DNA of 64,000 bases from Clitoria ternatea (GCA_037962975.1 JAYKXN010000114.1:62001-126000); one strand, 5' to 3'. Positions 50,343 to 61,289 are shown, counted from the first letter of the stretch. Program-made: numbers and translations. The notes: generated by a model not told the origin, from the letters alone.

Positions 50343-50635
50343 GTTGTTTGTTAGTAGAGAGATTAGGAACTGGTTTTGATGTGTTTATAATGAGTTTTAT
50401 GCATGTGTAATGTTGTTTGTTAGTGGAGAGCAGAGCTCATTAGGCATTGGTTTTGTGTGCTGATAACATGATTGTTTATGCATGTGTAATGTTGTGTGTT
50501 AGTGGAGAGCAGAGCTCATTAGGCATTGGTTTTGTGTGCTGATAACATGATTCTTTATGCATGTGTAATGTTGTTTGTTAGTGGAGAGCAGAGCTCATTA
50601 GGCTTTGGTTTTATGTACTGATAACCTTGTCTCTC
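50343..50635. repeat. 79-bp tandem repeat, about 3.7 copies
   Basis: The phrase GTTAGTGGAGAGCAGAGCTC recurs at about 50418, 50497 and 50577, with a more diverged first copy at 50350. The period is 79 bp, the unit ending ATGCATGTGTAAT. The last three copies are almost identical, so the expansion is recent. Confidence 0.9.
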
Positions 50636-50727
50636 GATTGTGTTCATAACTCTGAATATCATATACAATACGTATGGTATGTATATTTATCATTTCTGGA
50701 AAGTTTTCTGTATGTAACAGGTCGTTC

Positions 50728-50795
50728 ATAAATTTGGGAAATGTCCAGTTTACAGGGGAGACTTTGCCAAAATTTTGACAGGCTCCCTTTCTTAG
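50728..50795 (+). repeat. Conserved CACTA module, copy 1
   Basis: GGGAAATGTCCAGTTTACAG then GGGGAGACTTTGCCAAAATT closely resembles 55284-55345 in intron 1 of the downstream gene (GGAAATGTTACATTTACAG then GGGGAGACTCTGCCGAAATT). Each copy has inverted flanks (GGGGAGAC with G(T/G)CTCCCT). Role unknown; a splicing or protein-binding module is possible. Confidence 0.6.
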
Positions 50796-50962
50796 GAAAC
50801 TTAAAAAATGAAACGTTTGGTTTAATAATGTAGCTTTTAGTCGTGTGTGTACCCATTAGATTCCCGTTCAAGTTTCAAAACAACCGGCAAATGTACCGTG
50901 TTGTGTTGGATCTTGAATTGTCCCAGTTGGACAGTTTGGTATGAATTTGTAACCAGTAGGGC

Positions 50963-51181
50963 GTAACCCATCAATGTTGTATATAGTCTATCTTAAGACG
51001 TTGAATGTTCATATGAAATTTCGGTTATGGTGTTTCGTATTGTCCCCAGGGTGCATGTCTGCGTGTGGTGTTTCATACCGTACGTATCTCTGTGTACTCG
51101 GGGACTAATGCGAAATGCTACCGAAATTTCATATGAACATCAACGACACAAGATAGACCACATACAACATCGATGGGTTAC
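50963..51181. repeat. Long imperfect inverted repeat (foldback) upstream of tnpD
   Basis: Left arm 50963-51046 and right arm 51100-51181 are complementary at roughly 85% by eye, with a loop of about 53 bases. The best block is ATGTTCATATGAAATTTCGG (left, 51005-51024) with its exact complement at 51122-51141; the outer block GTAACCCATC pairs with GATGGGTTAC and the inner block with GTCCCC/GGGGAC. As RNA it would form one long hairpin, like a young MIRNA or siRNA foldback. It lies 143 bp before the tnpD start codon. Confidence 0.85.
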
Positions 51182-51323
51182 AGATGGTTGCATATTCATC
51201 CCGAATGGGATAGGGCCACACCTATTTGCAACATCAAAGAGATAGAGAGTGATTCACAACCGTTAGTGAAATAAAATTACAATAATTTAAAGTAACAGAA
51301 ATCGTGCTTGTTAGATATTGTAA

Positions 51324-54300
51324 ATGGAGGTACCGGCAAATCGGCGATGGATGTACAACCGACTAGATGGCAATCGGCGAGTGACTGAGGACTTTATGAT
51401 GGGGCTATTGGAGTTCATTCCGTTCGCTACGGCAAACACGCCTGGATTTGAAGTGACTCAGAAGATTCGTTGCCCGTGCTCAAGGTGCAAATGCATGAGT
51501 TTTGAATACGCGGATGATGTCATGTGCCACCTAACTGAGAAAGGGTTCATGGAAACATACCACTGCTGGTACAACCATGGTGAGCAGTTACCGCGTAGAC
51601 CATCAGACGTAACCGTGCAACAGTCTTACTACGAGGTTGGAGGAAACAGGGATACGTACAACAACATAGAACAAATGGTGATGGATCATGTTGGACCCTC
51701 CACCGGGCGTATGCTGGAACATAATGACCAAGCAGGTCATGGAGACTCTGACAATGTAGAGGAGGATCCTAATCCGGAGGTGAAGAGATTTTATGATTTG
51801 TTGGCAGCGGCTCAGACTCCATTGTGGGACGGGTGCAACAGTCACACTGAGTTGTCCGCCTCCCTAGCTGCTTTAAGCCTAAAGGCAGATTATAATCTTT
51901 CTGGAGGTTGTTTTGATAGGATGGTCAATCTGATGGGTTCCACCATGCCTAGTAATCACAGAATGCCAGCAAACCTGTACCGTGCTAAGAAACAAGTGGC
52001 AAACTTGGGGTTGGGTTGTGTGAAGATAGAGTGTTGTGTTGGTGGATGTATGCTGTTCAGAAATGAGTTTGCAGACGAGAGTGTCACAAAATGTCTGCAT
52101 TGTAATGAGGAACGCTACAAGACCGTTAAAAGGAGAGGGAAGGTAACCCGGACGGCCAGGAAGAAAATGTGGTACTTCCCTATAACACCGCGTCTTCAAC
52201 GCCTGTATGCCTCATTGTCCACGGCAAAACACATGCGTTGGCATGCTCTGAACCGAACACAAGAGGGGTTTCTTTGCCATCCTTCCGACGGGAAAGCATG
52301 GAAGTGTTTGGATGAGCTATATCCGGACTTTTCTGGCGAGCCGCGAAATGTAAGACTTGGCTTATGTACTGATGGGTTTAACCCTTTCGGTCAATACGGA
52401 AGGGCTTACTCTTGTTGGCCAGTCATCCTGACCCCATACAATCTGCCGCCTGATATGTGTATGAAGAGGGAGGTCATGTTTCTATCTATACTGGTTCCAG
52501 GACCCAAAAATCCAAAGGCGAACATAGACGTGTTTTTGCAACCGTTGGTTGAAGAGTTATCACAGTTATGGGATGTCGGGGTAATGACATACGATGTGTC
52601 TTTGAAGAACAACTTTATGATGCGTGCTGTTTTGATGTGGACTATTAACGACTTCCCGGCCTATGGTATGCTTTCTGGATGGTCCACGTCTGGGAAGCTT
52701 GCTTGCCCTGTATGCATGGAACATACCGGGGGGGAATCACTCCCTGTTAGTGGCAAGACAAGTTTCTTTGACTGTCATAGAAAGTTTCTACCGTTGGATC
52801 ACCCGTTTAGGAGGAACAAAACCGCTTTTAAGAAGAACAAGGTTGTTAACGAACCTCCACCCCGTAGGTTATCTGGTGCACGAGTTTGGCAGAGGGTCGA
52901 AGAGTATCCTTACATCTGGGACAAGAGTGTTAAGGAGTTTGCGGGTTACGGTAAGGAACACCACTGGGTGAAGCAGAGTGTGTTGTGGGATTTGCCATAT
53001 TGGAAAGACTTGTTGTTAAGACACAACATTGATGTGATGCACACTGAACGTAATGTTTTCATGAATATTTTTGACACAACATTGATGTGATGCACACAAT
53101 ATTTTTGACGGCTACTTCGTTGAGTGTGGAGAAACTTGTGAAGATGGAAGAAACTATCCCGGTGTTGATTTGTAAGTTGGAGCAGATTTTCCCACCAAGT
53201 TTTTTTGACTCCATGGAGCATTTGCCTATCCATCTACCGTACGAGGCCTTGGTTGGTGGCCCAGTGCAGTATCGTTGGATGTATCCATTCGAAAGGTGAA
53301 TGCTTGGTGAACTCTTTAATTTACTTGCGAATCATGCTTATAATAGTATTTTCTAACTTAACACCACCTTGTTAATGATGTTGAAGATTCTTACGCTCTT
53401 TAAAAGATAAAGTGTCGAACAAAGCCTGCGTTGAAGCTTCAATTTGTGAGGCATACTTAGTCGAAGAAATGACAACCTTTGCTTCTTTCTATTTTCCAAC
53501 GGAGATAGAAACTAGAATGAGTAGAATTCCCCGCAATCTTGGTGTAGCCAGCCGCACAGGGTTTGATGAACAAACGTCGATTTTCAACTATCCTGGTCAC
53601 CCGGGGGGCAGGCTCACAAAATGTTACATTGATGAGAAAGATCGAAAGGCGGCTCACTTGTACATTCTTCTCAATTGCCCAGAAGTGGAACCCTTTATTG
53701 AGTAAGTCATACAAGTTATATTATACATTCTTAACGTAGCTTTTATATTAAACTTATTTGTTTCTTTCAATGGCTTATACACAGATATGCTAAAACTTGA
53801 GCAAAATGAGTTAACTGATGACCAAATTCATGGTGAGGTGTCATCCAAGTTCGTTGGTTGGTTCGCGCAACATGTAAGACCCGTATACCAAGTGTTTTTA
53901 AGCCTATTTGCTTCTAACTCCCGTCAATATGGTAACAATGACCTACTTCTTATGTTGTACATAGATACAAGACCCTAACAACCATATTGAAGATTCTTTA
54001 CTCCAAGCCCTTTCTTGGGGGCCGGTGAAGACTGTTAAAAAATGGCCTATTTACTACGTAAATGGCTACAAGTTTAATATTCTTCAATGGAGTGAAGGGA
54101 TGCGCACCCATAACTACGGGGTTTGTGTTAAAGGCACCGCCGGTCAGTTGGAAGAAGACTTTTATGGAGTGCTGACGGAGATTGTTGAAGTTTCATTCTC
54201 TGGACGACTAAGAAGAGATATTGTTCTATTCAAATGTGATTGGTTCGACAACACAATCGGCGTTGGAACAAAGGTTGACAACAACTACGGCTTAGTTGAG

Positions 54301-54744
54301 GTCAAGAAGAATGGTAGATATAAAGGGTTTGATCCCTTCATTTTTGCCCAACAAGCTGAGCAGGTTTATTACACCGACTTCCCGGGAGGACATCGGGACT
54401 GGTATGCAGTAATCAAGGCCAAGGCCCGAAGTCAGATCACTGACAATGTCTCCGAGGAGGTCGATGACGCTTATCAGCTTGCACCACACGAGCTCAACGA
54501 CGCCAATTTGTTGTTCAACATTGATCCAGTCATAATGGATGAGACACTCGCCACTACGGGGGGTGAACACATTGACAAAGACCTTGTCTCTCGATCAAAA
54601 CGGTCTAGGGCTGATTTGGATACTGATGAACTTGTTCAAACAGATAACCACAGTGACACTGAAACTGAGGGGGAATTTGAAACTGAAACAGACACAGAGT
54701 ATGTAGTTGTTAAACATATATACATAGGTTTATATATATCCTGA
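51324..54744 (+). pseudogene. CACTA transposase, tnpD type (Transposase_21 family), spliced, internally deleted
   Basis: Exon 1 (from ATG 51324) begins with a Transpos_assoc zinc-binding region (RRWMYNRLDG...CPCSRCKC...HCWYNHGE, residues about 7-90). The Transposase_21 domain follows (about residues 320-560: KHMRWHA, DGFNPFG, LVPGPKNPKANIDVFLQPLV, WTINDFPAYGMLSGWS, ACPVC), then HNIDVMHTERNV. At 53075-53110 the frame is lost: the end of this domain is missing and the text resumes in the C-terminal DUF4218-like part (KLEQIFPPSFFDSMEHLPIH, GGPVQYRWMYPFER). Introns 53296-53386, 53702-53784 and 53874-53964 keep GT/AG. An extra A in the run 53792-53795 shifts exon 3 (EYAK, LEQNEL). The last exon (DPNNHIEDSLL, VNGYKFN...) ends with an acidic tail, stop near 54744. 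TnpD-type proteins catalyse CACTA excision; this copy lacks part of its core. Confidence 0.9.
53020..53109. repeat. Templated filler duplications at the tnpD deletion joint
   Basis: A 25-bp phrase beginning GACACAACATTGATG is at 53020-53044 and again at 53073-53097; AATATTTTTGAC is at 53064-53075 and again at 53098-53109. The second copies sit exactly where the coding frame jumps to the C-terminal part, as expected when an end is copied before joining. Confidence 0.85.
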
Positions 54745-54777
54745 GACTAACCTTTCTTTTCATGATTTTATCCACAG

Positions 54778-56629
54778 ATGACGGGACGTCGACTGCCCTT
54801 CAGTAGGGGTGGTGGGTCCAGGACCCCGGCTTCCCGTCTGGGGATGCAAACCCCAGGGCAGCAGACCACTCCATCACCACCACAGCGGACCACTCCATCC
54901 CCATTACAGCAGACCACTCCATCACCACCACCACAGCAGACCACTCCATCACCACTCCAGCAGACCACTCCATCACCACCACCACAGCAGACAACCCCAT
55001 CACCCCCACAGCTGACCACCCCAGAGCAGACTCCTGGAGTTGGTGGTTTGGAGGACCATGGCCATCAGGCGACCCCACCTCCGGCATCCCCTCTGCCCAT
55101 GTTGGTACCCGTGCCGGCCGGAGACGAGTAAGTGACTAAATTTCATATACTTTTATGTTATTTGTATGATACTTTATATTAGGGTTTAGTTGAAAGACTT
55201 GTTGGTTTATTGTTGCTTACTTTAATTAGTACTTGTATAGATTGAATTGTACTGGGCACTCTTCTGTTTGTAACAGGGTAACTATTTAAACTTGGAAATG
55301 TTACATTTACAGGGGAGACTCTGCCGAAATTTTGGGTGTCTCCCTAGATTGTGTGTTGTTTTACTCCTAACATAATTGTTGTCATTACAGCTTTGTTGAT
55401 AGTAGTCGCACTACCAAAGCGATTACTAAGGTTTTGAAGGCCCAGTGGGATGGTCCATATATATCTTGGACAGATGCTGGGAAGGTTGTGCAAGATAGGT
55501 GGTTTGACACCTTCTCGGTAAGTTCCTAGCTCATTTATTGTGACTTGATTTGTAAAATAGACCCGTTATTAATTTTGATTTCTCAATTCATTTTACAGCG
55601 TGATTACCAGTGGGCGGAGGGTATGATTGATGAGATTAGGAAGGTCTTTGCCACAAAGACCTCCAAAATCATCAAGAGTACCCTTTGGAAGGTGAGGGAC
55701 AAGGGTGAGCGCCCTCGTTGGATCCCGGACGACCATTGGGACGGGATGGTCCAGAAGTGGGGCGGGGTCCCATTCCAGCAGGCGAGTGCTCGGAATAGGG
55801 CCAACAGAGCCGTCGATGCTGCAGCCTCGGTTTACACTGGGGGTAGCATTTCAACCCTCGAGCACAAGAAAAGATTTGTAAGTATATTTATGTTAAACAT
55901 TTCTATTATGGTTCGTCTTACATGTTTACAAACAATAATCTCAATGTTTTTTGTCCACCACAGGAGCTGAGGGAGCACCGGGAGCCTTCTTTGTTTGAGG
56001 TCATGCAAATGACCAAGAAGAACAAAGCCGGTGCATGGGTAAACCAGAAGACTACAGAGCTAGCGGTATTTACTTTTAACTGACACATGCTTTTAATTTA
56101 CTTACAAATCAGCTTACTAATCCTATCGTTGTTTTTGAATTTACAGGAGGCGTATCAGGCCAGGAGGGCCGAGAAGGAGGCGGACCTGGTGGCTTCCACC
56201 CCTGAAGGGGAGGTTCCTCCCACCCTATCTTGTTCTGACGACAACGCCATCTATATGGAGGCTGTTGGCGGTGTGAACAAGAAAGGGAGGGTGTTTGGAT
56301 TGGGTGGCGTCGGCACGCAGCTGGCGAAAAAGGGGAAGACCCCTTCCTCTTCGTCTTCCTCTGGTCTTCCGACTGAGGTCGTTCAGGTAATTCAAAACCT
56401 GAACGATGAGCTACAGGAGGAGCGACGTCAGAGGCAGTTGCTGTTGGAGCGGCACGAGGCGGACCGACAGAAGGCCGAGGCGGACCGACAGCGGGCCGAG
56501 GAGCAGCACGCCGAGACTCGTCGGCAACTTGCTCAGCAGCAGGAGCTACTGATGCAGTTGATGGCGAGGCTACCTCCCCCCACTTCCCAGGCGCCCCCAC
56601 CACCACCCCAGGATCCCCCACCACCTTGA
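54778..56629 (+). CDS. CACTA second gene, plant transposase Ptta/En-Spm type (Transposase_24), intact
   Basis: Five exons: 54778-55127, 55391-55517, 55599-55877, 55964-56065 and 56147-56629. All introns are GT/AG and all junctions keep frame, giving 446 residues. Residues 1-117 are rich in repeated QQTTPSPP units. The middle (DFVDSSRTTKAITKVL, QWDGPYISWTDAGKVVQDRW, WIPDDHWDGMVQKW, ASARNRANR) is the conserved En/Spm domain found downstream of tnpD in plant CACTAs; such proteins are thought to bind the terminal repeats. It is followed by HREPSLFEVMQMTKK and then a long charged coiled coil (about 385-430, EERRQRQLLLERHEADRQ, repeated) and a proline-rich end. ATG 54778 directly follows the CAG acceptor of the preceding intron. 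A fusion to tnpD would meet a TGA at once, so it is a separate product, probably by alternative splicing of one transcript. Confidence 0.9.
54870..55025 (+). repeat. Short coding tandem repeat (CAGACCACTCCATCACC)
   Basis: CAG(A/C)(C/G)(G/C)ACTCCATC-type units recur every 30-33 bases about six times and encode QQTTPSPP or QQTTPSPPP. This is the low-complexity N-terminal part of the second CACTA protein; copy number is likely variable. Confidence 0.9.
55284..55345 (+). repeat. Conserved CACTA module, copy 2
   Basis: Lies in intron 1 (55128-55390) of the second gene and matches 50728-50795: GGAAATGTTACATTTACAGG, then GGGGAGACTCTGCCGAAATT and TGTCTCCCT. The GGGGAGAC and GTCTCCCT ends are inverted, so the module can fold. 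Its survival in two introns of one element suggests a role or recent internal copying. Confidence 0.6.
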
Positions 56630-56979
56630 TTGTAGTTCTTTTATTTATACACATTGTATATTTGATTTTTAGTTATGTTATATTTTCATTCAGTATTTAT
56701 TTTGTCATTCTTTATTTATTATGTCAATATTTATTGGTAATTACATTCAAATCACAAAGCCTTATTCTACCTATCATTAATAATTCAACCTATTTGATAA
56801 ATTAATTTAATCTATTATTTTGTTTTTAATAATAATTTATTACTTCAAAAAAATTATTTTAATTTAATTATAAAATTTTATCAGCCAATACAAAATACAA
56901 AATATTAACATATTTTTAAAGTTAAATTAACAAAACCAGTCAATATTGAATTAATTTTAAAAAAATTTAAAAATTCCCG
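56630..56979. other. AT-rich 3' flank of the CACTA gene
   Basis: About 350 bp, strongly AT-rich, between the stop codon and the right subterminal repeats. It probably holds the 3' untranslated region and poly-A signals (AATAAT-type runs near 56790-56830). Nothing else is recognised. Confidence 0.5.
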
Positions 56980-57480
56980 TTAGCGACGGTCCACGTCCGT
57001 CGCTGACTTATTAACACTAGCGACGGACGTTGTGGTCGCTACAGCGCAACCACTAGCGACGGATACTGTGGTCGCTACATCACAATCACTAGCGACGGAT
57101 CGTGTGGTCGCTAACTGACAACAACTAGCGATGGATACTGTGGTCGCTACATCGCAACCACTAGCGACGGATACTGTGGTCGCTACATCACTACCTATAG
57201 CGACGGCATACGGTGGTCGCTGGTGGCTGTTAGTAGCGACGGGGACTCGAGGTCGCTGTATGGGAACACTTAGCGACGGCTGGAGTTATGGGGGCAGAGA
57301 CGATTTTAGCGACGGCCTTTCGCCGTCAATATGTTAGCGACGGCAGGTGTGTGGTCGCGGATGTGTTTTCGACGAGGGTTTTAGCGACGTCCTCTTGCCC
57401 GTCTGAGATGCCGTCGCTAATGGTTTTAGCGACGGGAATTCCATTGATTAGCGACCAATTACTTCCGTCGCTAACAGTTG
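56980..57480. repeat. Right subterminal repeats of the CACTA element, partly a 36-bp tandem array
   Basis: About two dozen GCGACGG or GTCGCTA cores. Between about 57004 and 57275 they are ordered as a 36-bp tandem repeat, CACTAGCGACGGATACTG then TGGTCGCTACATC, around seven copies, each unit an inverted pair TAGCGAC/GTCGCTA. The left end lacks this regular array. Confidence 0.9.
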
Positions 57481-57494
57481 TTTTTTTAGTGGTG

Positions 57495-58850
57495 TAAGAA
57501 AGGTTGATTCAACTATATGAGTTATATTTTTCAAAAGAAATATAAAAGATCTTAGAAGTTGGACATCAATTCATAATTTGGTATTGCTATATAATTCAAA
57601 AAATAAAAAGTATTTTCATTGTATATTTTCTCTTTCTAATTCATCTTTATATGTATAAAGATGATAAGTTTGTGATTCTCAGCCTTTAGATTTACTTTAT
57701 GTGACACCATATTTTCTCTTTATTTTTTTGGGTGCAAAATTTTGTCTGCATTAAGCCATGCATACGAACCTATAGCAACATTAAATAACTCAAAGGATAC
57801 CAAACATATATTATGTATTTATTTGAGCAACCTCACTTGAAATTAGTTTAATCGGTCATGATAAAATGTGGCCACTTATTAAATATTATGTTACTCAATG
57901 TCCCCAAATTAAATTAGCCCGAATCTATCTAAAAATTAACGTGAAGTGTTATCTATATTTTAAAATTAGTTATGTAAGTTTTCCTCAACCCGTGACTATG
58001 ACCAATATTTGCTGCCATCATCATACGTTTTTTGACTCCTATTATTAGATAGAAGACTAAAGATATTGTGACTTTTTAGAAATCTAATATAACTAATGTG
58101 TCTAAATATGTTTTAGTTATTCATTAATATAACCATATTTAACGTTTTTACTTTAAGATAAAATTAAGATTTTGATAGTATATGTCTTCTCTGTGCGTAT
58201 AGGCCTCTTAAATATGTCATGTCTTATTTTTTGTAATAACAAAAATTTTCACAGTTTATATATATATAGATGCACAATGGATTTATATTATCAAATGATT
58301 ATCATTTACTTATATTCTAAACATTATATCAAACATTAAAATCAAGTAAAATAATAAAATATACATCAATTTAGGTTGTTAAATTTTACTGTTCTTTATT
58401 TTGATGGTGTAACTGTAGCACATGACACTTAAAGTCCACCATGATGACAAATTCTTTTGTTAGCTTCTAACAACATCTATGAGTGACACATTTAACTCTG
58501 ATATTTAAAGCCACCCCATAATCTTCATATGTAATTTGGTATAACATTTTTGTATTAGTTTAATAATAACAACACATTAAATACTCTTAGATGGTTCTTT
58601 ATATATATATATATATCTTAATCAAATTAAAGTGTACATAATTAATAATAATGACTTTTATCGAATTATAATCCTTTCACTGATGTTTCTAATTATTTTT
58701 TACTCAATAAATATTTTATTATTTGCCAAGTAATCATATTCTAAGGAATTATTGTCTAAACATTTTTTCTTACAATAAAGACAAGTTGGTTCGTTAACTT
58801 TATTACTTTCAGAAGTTATACTTAATCTCCTCTGGTGGACATACTCACAT
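57495..58850. repeat. Satellite array, block 6 (subtype A)
   Basis: Continues the unit interrupted by the CACTA element, beginning with the second TAA target copy and GAAAGGTTGATTCAACTATA. Anchor GTAGCACATGACAC is at 58415 and GACAAGTTGGTTCGTTAAC near 58782. It stops at GACATACTCACA where the next LTR remnant starts. No genes are visible. Confidence 0.9.
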
Positions 58851-61289
58851 GAATGAATTGATGACTACTTGATTGAATATGCATTTAGAGTGAATGGTGT
58901 TATGTGGCTTATGTTTATAGGATGATGAATATGATGTTGAATTGATTCATAATTAATGAGAATTGTTATGATGGTTTGGAACCATGATTGTATTGATTAC
59001 ATTGTTGTTGAACATCCCATGATATGTGAATTAATGATTTGTGATTGCCACTATCTAGTGTGTGCATGAAACCTAATGAATATTGGTGATGGTTGAGAAT
59101 GATGAGAACCTAGAGTTCTACTAAAGTGTTGAGGATGAATTATTGATGGTAGAGTGGCATTTAGGATGCATAGTGTGAGAATGCATTTGATCTGTATTGC
59201 ATTTGCATCCATGGCATATCATTCGCTACTTATATGGAATGTTAGGGGTTCCAATAGGCAGGCCCAGTAGGAGGGCGACCCAGTTCACGAGTAATTTATT
59301 GTTGTTCCCTAGTGATTCTTGGAATCACGAAGCTGCCCTTAGATTAGTGGCGAGGCACCCTATGTGGCAGGCCCAGTGGGCCGGCGGCTCTGTGATGAGC
59401 AGGTTACCTCGATGTCCATTGGGGCACGGCTTTCTCGATGTGTGTTTGGAAGAGGCCCGTAGCACTTATGGCAAGTAAGGCCATGTTATTGAATCCATAA
59501 GTCACGGGGTGACTTGTGCTACAAATGGGTGATAGCGGTTTGGTACCTGTAAAATATGATGTTAAGCATGCATGATTTGAAATATAAGTGTAGACTTTTA
59601 CTACTACAGTAGGGGCATAGTAGCACACCTATGCTTGACCCACATTTGATATGATATTGTTTCCCATAGTCAGATCCGCAATTGTTATTGATTCCTTTTG
59701 CATATGCATTAGCCATAAGAGCATTTGCATATAGCCGGAGATATGCCTAGTTGGTAGCCCGTGGTGGCGATGGATGATTGTTAAATAAAGGGGAAGGAAG
59801 TTGTGGTACTAACATTGAATGTGTGATGACCTTTATTGAGAATGCCATGATTTTGATGTGTGAATTATGAATATAATGATTTGGACATGTATTTTGTTGA
59901 TTGGAATGAGATGATGTGTGAAAGAAGTTTATGATGCTTCTTGAGAAATACATGTTATGCATATATGTATTGGTATCATCATAATGTATAATTTTGGATT
60001 ATTTGGTATATGTTACTCACCTCTTTTGTTGCCATTTTTAAAGCTTGATGTAGGTATCTTGAATACTCTACTCTTGTAAAGGATTGAGTCATGGAGAAGG
60101 TAAATGTGGAATGAAAGTTTGTAAGCCATGACCGGCATTCCTTTTGTAAAACAACAGATATATGTATATGCTCATTTTATTTCATGAGTGTTAGCATGTA
60201 TTCTTTTGGGGGGTCACTTGTGAAAATTGGACCTTATATATTTTGAAAGGCCAATTTTTAGGTAGTGGCCTTAATATTGGCTGATGTTGATAAGGACATG
60301 TTGATCTAGCTTACCATATTGATGAATGAATATTAATTATGAAGTTTCTTGGCCAATTGATGGCATTAGTGTACATGATGTTTGATTGATTGACTAATTT
60401 GTAAAGATTGCATATGAAGTTCATGCATAATTAAGGAACCAATAGGGTCAAAATGATTTTTATGAGTTTTGGATAGTGTGTGGTGGTTCCAATAGCTTAA
60501 ATACATGATTTGTAACTTATAGAAACTGGAACAGGTCAATTCCATTGAGAATAGACCCTTAAGTTACTTAAAAAGGCTCAGGAATGGGCTAAACAGATTT
60601 ATTTGCATAAGTTTCTTATTTTTGAGGATTTTTTAGTAAGGCTGGTTGCCACACATCACAAACGGTGTATTTTAGTTGGTGTCAAAATTTGGTAGCGTTT
60701 GAAGTTGATATGAAAAAGTTAAGGGGGTTAGAAGTCCAAAAATCATGTTTTTTCTGCATAAAAACAACAACTGTGCTGTCTTGAATTGATTCGAGGATCT
60801 CTGAATCGATTCAAAAGGTGTTGTTTTTACTATTTGGAGAGTCAGAGACGTTTGAATCGATTCATATAAGTTTGAATGGATTTAAGGGTTTTCACTGTTT
60901 TTGGTTCCAGGAACGTTTGAATCGATTCATACGGGTTGAATTGATTCAAGGGGTCCTGTTTTCACTATTTTGGACTCCAGAACCATTTGAATTGATTCAT
61001 GGGGTGCTTGAATCGATTCATGACCCTGTTTTCACACCTTTTCCTCTGTTTTGGGGTACAATTGGTATTATTTGACTATGATATGATTGTACAATGACCT
61101 ATACACATAATTAATACATTTTAACAATTTAATGGACCATCCTTTGACCTTCTACCACTCCCCTTCATTTTCTTAATGTAATTGTACACTTCCGCTACTC
61201 CTTGTTGATGGTCATGAGATTGATCATCCAAGGTTCACTCTTGACTTAATTGTTCACCTTCTCATATCTTCATATAGGATATAGGTTAT
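58851..61289. mobile_element. Truncated LTR related to the 28218 LTR
   Basis: 59146-59755 is a diverged copy of 31560-32165: shared phrases include CATCCATGGCATATCAT, GCGGCTCTGTGATGAGCA, CAGTAGGGGCATAGTAGC and AGCCATAAGAGCATTTGC. The right end reads ATAGGTTATTACA, an LTR-like terminus. The left end has no LTR start, and satellite phase changes across the insertion, so the left part and some satellite were deleted together. It contains a palindrome array (60782-61026). No coding frame is convincing. Confidence 0.75.
60782..61026. repeat. TTGAATCGATTCAA palindrome array
   Basis: GAATCGATTCA occurs four times exactly (near 60802, 60851, 60912 and 61010) and four more times with one to three changes (near 60784, 60873, 60930 and 60978). 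They sit in a loose tandem repeat whose spacer resembles GTTTTCACTATTTTGGACTC. The core is a perfect palindrome. Confidence 0.85.

Larger units (their letters stand above)
45770..57494 (+). mobile_element. CACTA (En/Spm-type) DNA transposon, 11.7 kb
   Basis: The left end CACTACTAAAAAAAC and the right end (minus strand) CACCACTAAAAAAAC form the terminal inverted repeat. TAA is duplicated at 45767-45769 and 57495-57497, and the empty satellite at 8152-8170 reads GTTTATAACATTAAGAAAGG. Both ends have dense subterminal TTAGCGACGG/CCGTCGCTAA repeats. Two genes lie on the plus strand: a broken tnpD-type transposase and an intact Ptta/En-Spm-type ORF. A 4-kb leader region contains a LINE fragment, a captured host gene piece and several local duplications. 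Confidence 0.95.

Noticed and set aside
54800..55087. Frames opposite the QQTTPSPP repeat
   Set aside because: Mirror frames of a short coding repeat; the plus-strand frame has exons and a known family.
56109..56654. 181-codon minus-strand frame opposite exon 5 of the second CACTA gene
   Set aside because: Shadow of the GC-rich coiled-coil exon; no domain, and the plus strand explains the region.
57004..57275. CRISPR-like regular repeats
   Set aside because: The 36-bp period resembles a CRISPR array, but units are whole tandem repeats without unique spacers, in the end of a plant CACTA element.
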